The position numbers and the translations under genes are program-made. 19,473 nt of DNA, taken from contig CAIOGO010000001.1 of assembly GCA_903857865.1 (NCBI GenBank), positions 1 to 19,473 on the forward strand. Reading direction: 5' to 3'. This DNA is from an uncultured bacterium (GTDB lineage Bacteria; Bipolaricaulota; Bipolaricaulia; UBA7950; UBA9294). The notes under the pieces are model-generated. The model saw only the letters and a program-made list of their open reading frames with translations, was not told the DNA's origin and ran no database searches. Shown piece by piece: positions 16,510 through 19,473 of this stretch; position 1 is the stretch's first letter, and each line of letters opens with the position of its first letter.

Positions 16510-18173
16510 CACATCTCCTCTGGCGCCGTCATGCCCAGAACGCGCAGCGACCGCGCGAGCACGATGCGCACCGCGTGGAGGAGTGCAAGGCGCGCCGCGA
16601 TGACTCTTTCCGCCTCGCCGAGGACGCGGAACCTGTCGTAGTAGGCGTGGAAAGATCGAGCGACGTCGAGCGCATACTCGGCAACGAGGTGCGGCGCAAA
16701 CGAGATCGCCGCGGTTTCGAGCACTTCGGGGAAGAGGTCGAGCTTCTTGATGAGCTCGAGCTCCTCCCGCGCCTCGAGCGGAGCCAGGTCGACGTCGGGC
16801 GAGATCGTCTCGACGCCCGCCTTGCGAAAGAGGGAGGCAATGCGCGTGTGGGCGTACTGAATGTACGTGGCGGGGTTGTCGAGCGACTGGCTCTTGGCGA
16901 GGTCGAGATCGAAATCCAGGTGCGCCTCGGGCTTGCGCGAGATCATGAAGTAGCGCACGACGTCCGAGCCGACCTCGCCGAGCAAGTCACGCAGCGTGAC
17001 GAACCGGCCCGCCCGTGTCGACATGCGCTGCACGGCGCCACCCTGCTTCAGGCTGACGAACTGGTGCACGGCGTAGCTGAGGAAGGTTTCGGGAATCCCA
17101 AGCGCGCGGAGCGCCGCCTTGACGCACGTCTGTTCGACTTGGTGATCGGCGCCCTGGACGTCGATGACTCGCTCGAACCCGCGGCTCCGCTTGTCCATGT
17201 GGTAAGCGATGTCGACCATCACGTAGGTCGGTCGGCCGTCGCTGCGGATGAGGACCGAATTCTTGGCGCCGCCGAAGTCCTCGGCGCGCAGCCACACGGC
17301 GCCCTCCTCGTCGTAGACGGCGTTGTGGGCGCGGAGCCCCTTGAGCGCGGCGTCGACCTTCCCGTCCCGGTGGAGCGTCGCCTCGCTGAAGAAGCTGTCG
17401 AAGCGGATTCCGAGCGCGTCGAGATCCTTGCGGATGCCGTCGCTGATTCGCGTTACCGCCTGCGCTCGGAAGATCATCAGCGTGTCGGCGTTGAACTCTT
17501 TGTGCCCGGCGCCGACGATCGGGCGCACCTCGACGGCCATGTCCTTCAGGTACTCGCCCTGGTAGCCGCCTTCTGGAATCTCGCGCGACTCGCCGAACAG
17601 CTCGCGGTAGCGGACCCACAGGGACTCCGCCAGGAGGTCGACCTGCCGCCCCTGGTCGTTGAAGTAGTACTCGCGCTGGACGTCGTAGCCGAGGCGCTCG
17701 TAGAGCGCGGCGAGGACGTCGCCAAGAACGGCCTGTCGTCCATGTCCGACGGTCAGCGGGCCGGTGGGATTGGAGCTGACGAACTCGACCTGGAGTCGAA
17801 CTCCTCCGCCTCTTTGCGAGCTGCCGTACTCGTCCCCGTCGGCGAGCAGGCTGCGCAACGCGGACCGGATGCACGCGGGCGACAGGAACAGGTTGACGAA
17901 TCCCGGTCCCGCCACCTCGGCCTTTGCGATTCCCGCGGCGGACAGTATCTTGGCGAGCGCCGCGGTCAGCGCCTCGGCCACCTTGCGCGGCACCCTGCCG
18001 GATGCCTTCGCTTCGATCATGGCAAGGTTGGTCGAATAGTCGCCGAATTCGGGCCGCTCGCTCGGACGGATCTCGATGGTCGACGTGCCTGCGACGTCGC
18101 CAAGGCTCCGTTGCGCGAGAGAGAGTTCCCGGGACACGATGTCCTTGAGGTACGTCTTCTCGTACGTGGGCAT
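16509..18173 (-). CDS. argS: Arginyl-tRNA synthetase
   Basis: A 554-residue class I synthetase. The N-terminal add-on domain (about 1-110) is followed by the catalytic domain with SSNPTGPL and TVGHGRQAVLGD (141-152), where the first His of the usual HVGH box is Thr. The domain continues through VMVDIAYHMDKRSRGF and ends in RMSTRAGRFVTLRDLL (383-398, the KMSK-like loop). The C-terminal DALR anticodon-binding domain begins near 440 (YAHTRIASLFRK). The start at 18173 (MPTYEKTYL) has only a weak ribosome site; the frame extends upstream without recognisable homology. First gene of the argS-ftsY-ppdK set, divergent from the peptide-transporter promoter. Confidence 0.96.
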   Translation of the reverse strand: MPTYEKTYLKDIVSRELSLAQRSLGDVAGTSTIEIRPSERPEFGDYSTNLAMIEAKASGRVPRKVAEALTAALAKILSAAGIAKAEVAGPGFVNLFLSPACIRSALRSLLADGDEYGSSQRGGGVRLQVEFVSSNPTGPLTVGHGRQAVLGDVLAALYERLGYDVQREYYFNDQGRQVDLLAESLWVRYRELFGESREIPEGGYQGEYLKDMAVEVRPIVGAGHKEFNADTLMIFRAQAVTRISDGIRKDLDALGIRFDSFFSEATLHRDGKVDAALKGLRAHNAVYDEEGAVWLRAEDFGGAKNSVLIRSDGRPTYVMVDIAYHMDKRSRGFERVIDVQGADHQVEQTCVKAALRALGIPETFLSYAVHQFVSLKQGGAVQRMSTRAGRFVTLRDLLGEVGSDVVRYFMISRKPEAHLDFDLDLAKSQSLDNPATYIQYAHTRIASLFRKAGVETISPDVDLAPLEAREELELIKKLDLFPEVLETAAISFAPHLVAEYALDVARSFHAYYDRFRVLGEAERVIAARLALLHAVRIVLARSLRVLGMTAPEEM

Positions 18174-18426
18174 GGCCGTATCGTATCCGTTGGGTCGCCA
18201 TGTCTCGACGACGCTGGCTCTCCCCGTCGATCGCGATGGCCTCCATCGTCTGGGTGACGGCACGCAGTGCTCCCCTTCGAGCGGCGCCCGCCACGCTCGC
18301 TCGGGGGAAGAAGGTCCGAGCTGCTCTGCTTGCCGTCCACACGACGGTCGAGCTATAATGGCGCCGCGACACCAGCTTCGAGGTGCTGGCAAGTTCACAG
18401 TCCCTCAGAGGAGAACGTAGAACTTC
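18174..18426. other. Divergent intergenic region between argS and the peptide ABC ATPase
   Basis: This stretch separates the minus-strand argS set from plus-strand transport genes. It holds the plus-strand promoter and its inverted repeat. After the promoter a weak stem, CCAGC/GCTGG (about 18372-18389), lies in the leader. No minus-strand promoter for argS stood out, and reading frames crossing it show no homology. Confidence 0.5.
18330..18359 (+). promoter_or_regulatory. Promoter for peptide-transporter ATPase transcript
   Basis: TTGCCG (18330-18335, four of six -35 matches) and a perfect TATAAT (18354-18359) are spaced by 18 bp. An inverted repeat CCGTC (18333-18337) and GACGG (18343-18347) with a 5-bp loop CACAC overlaps the -35 and fills much of the spacer, a typical place for a repressor. 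Transcription should begin near 18366, giving a ~210-nt leader before the ATPase start. Confidence 0.6.
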
Positions 18427-18579
18427 ATGCTTCGTGTGCCCCGCCGCGCCATGACAGATTCCCAGACAGCGTTCTACCGTCGTCATACACGCCCTCCGAA
18501 GTCCGCTCGAGGAACGGCAGGATCTCGCGCGCTGTGCGTGCGCCCCGGACCCCGGCGCCTTGAGGAGGTGGCGGCATGA
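18427..18579 (+). other. Possible short leader ORF (50 codons) overlapping the ATPase start
   Basis: An ATG at 18427 opens a 50-codon frame whose TGA (18577-18579) overlaps the ATG of the ATPase gene (18576-18578) as ATGA. The encoded peptide is arginine-rich and lacks a recognised domain. AGGAG lies 13 bases upstream, a poor distance. It might be a leader peptide that couples translation to the ATPase, or simply a chance open frame in GC-rich DNA. Confidence 0.25.
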
Positions 18580-19473
18580 AGTCCTCGGCGCTGCTCGAGA
18601 TTCGTGACCTTGAGGTGCAGTTCGCGATGGAGGACGGGGTCCTCCGTGCGGTGGACGGGGTGACCTACACCATCGAGGCGGAGAAGACGCTCGGCGTGGT
18701 GGGAGAGAGCGGCTGCGGCAAGACGGTGACGGCGCTCGCCATCATGGGACTGGTGCAATCGCCGGGGAGGATCGCGAAGGGGGAGATCCTCTACCACCAA
18801 GGGGAGAAGACGACCGATCTGGTCAAGCTTCCGCCCAAGGGACGCGCGATGCGCGCGATCCGCGGCGACGAGATCGCGATGATCTTCCAGGAGCCGATGA
18901 CGTCGCTCAACCCGGTGTTCACGATCGGTAACCAGATTATGGAGGCGATCATCCTCCACCAGCGGTTGAAGAAGAAGCACGCGCGGCGGAAGGCGATCGA
19001 CATGCTGCGAGCGGTCGGGATTCCGCTTCCCGAGCAGCGAGTCGACGAGTATCCACACCAGCTGTCCGGCGGGATGCGGCAGCGCGCGATGATCGCGATG
19101 GCGCTGTCGTGTAACCCGTCGTTGTTGCTCGCCGACGAGCCGACGACGGCGCTCGATGTGACGATCCAGGCACAGGTGCTTGAGTTGATGAACGCGTTGC
19201 GCCGGGAGTTCAGGGCGGCCATCCAGTTCATCACCCACGATCTCGGCGTGATCGCGGGCATGGCCGACGACGTCGCCGTGATGTACCTCGGGCGCATCGT
19301 GGAGGCGGCGCCGGTGCGCGAGATCTTCCATACGCCGAAGCACCCGTACACGCAAGGGCTGATGCGTTCCATTCCGTCGCTCACGCGGAGCAAGGAGCGA
19401 CTCGTGCCGATCGAAGGAGTCGTTCCGGATCCGAGCGATGCGCCGCCGGGGTGCGGATTCGAGCCGCGCTGTC
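18576..19473 (+). CDS. Peptide/nickel-type ABC transporter ATP-binding protein (OppD/DppD-like), cut by window end
   Basis: The first 299 residues of an OppD/DppD-type ATPase. All nucleotide-site motifs are present: Walker A GESGCGKT (43-50), Q-loop FQEPMTSLNP (104-113), signature LSGGMRQR (163-170), Walker B LLLADEPTTALD (183-194) and the H-loop THD (220-222). The C-terminal oligopeptide-transport extension begins with HPYTQGLMRSIP and reaches PPGCGFEPRC, the start of its cysteine-rich motif, at the window end. It powers import of peptides or a related solute through membrane subunits not in the window. GAGGAGG seven bases before ATG fixes the start. It is the first gene after the promoter, which is unusual since permeases often come first. 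Confidence 0.95.
   Translation, partial: MKSSALLEIRDLEVQFAMEDGVLRAVDGVTYTIEAEKTLGVVGESGCGKTVTALAIMGLVQSPGRIAKGEILYHQGEKTTDLVKLPPKGRAMRAIRGDEIAMIFQEPMTSLNPVFTIGNQIMEAIILHQRLKKKHARRKAIDMLRAVGIPLPEQRVDEYPHQLSGGMRQRAMIAMALSCNPSLLLADEPTTALDVTIQAQVLELMNALRREFRAAIQFITHDLGVIAGMADDVAVMYLGRIVEAAPVREIFHTPKHPYTQGLMRSIPSLTRSKERLVPIEGVVPDPSDAPPGCGFEPRC

Noticed and set aside
16419-18257. 612-codon open frame on the plus strand antisense to argS
   Set aside because: Shadow of argS; low-complexity acidic/basic composition and no domain recognised.
18360-18420. Possible tRNA or riboswitch in the leader
   Set aside because: A GTTCACAG stretch and a short stem are present, but there is no cloverleaf or known riboswitch core.

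Overview
The window is about 19.5 kb of GC-rich bacterial chromosome. A Gram-negative-type or otherwise lipoprotein-bearing anaerobe is suggested by a lipobox lipoprotein, secreted VIT/VWA and Ig-like proteins, a flavodoxin-ferredoxin protein, pyruvate phosphate dikinase and a peptide ABC transporter. The mix resembles uncultivated fermentative lineages such as Bipolaricaulota (Acetothermia). That is a low-confidence impression, not a call based on a marker-gene comparison.

Left part (1-4.5 kb), accessory: the end of an IS110-type transposase, a decayed GNAT acetyltransferase, an EFR1-type flavodoxin/ferredoxin gene, copies of a GGGGTCAG hairpin repeat resembling REP/RAYT elements, a small membrane protein, a VapBC toxin-antitoxin pair with a likely operator, a stand-alone SagB/ThcOx-type nitroreductase, and a small secreted Ig-like protein.

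Middle (4.7-12.8 kb), minus strand: a tightly packed, partly overlapping CoA-biosynthesis cluster in the order coaBC, DUF2520/PanG-like reductase, panB, panC, coaX. Together these would take alpha-ketoisovalerate plus beta-alanine to 4'-phosphopantetheine. Downstream on the same strand come a secreted VIT-VWA protein, a PKD/beta-propeller lipoprotein and a 48-residue six-cysteine protein.

Right part (12.9-18.2 kb), minus strand: argS, ftsY and ppdK form a likely operon that ends at a strong 13-bp GC hairpin just before coaBC. Divergently on the plus strand, a good promoter (TATAAT) with an inverted repeat in its spacer leads through a ~210-nt leader into an OppD/DppD-type ATPase cut by the window end.

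No rRNA, tRNA, CRISPR array or phage module was seen. The most useful follow-ups are the CoA operon with its PanG-like reductase, the small Cys-rich gene, the VapBC operator and the leader region of the peptide transporter. I did not find a convincing wholly new system.
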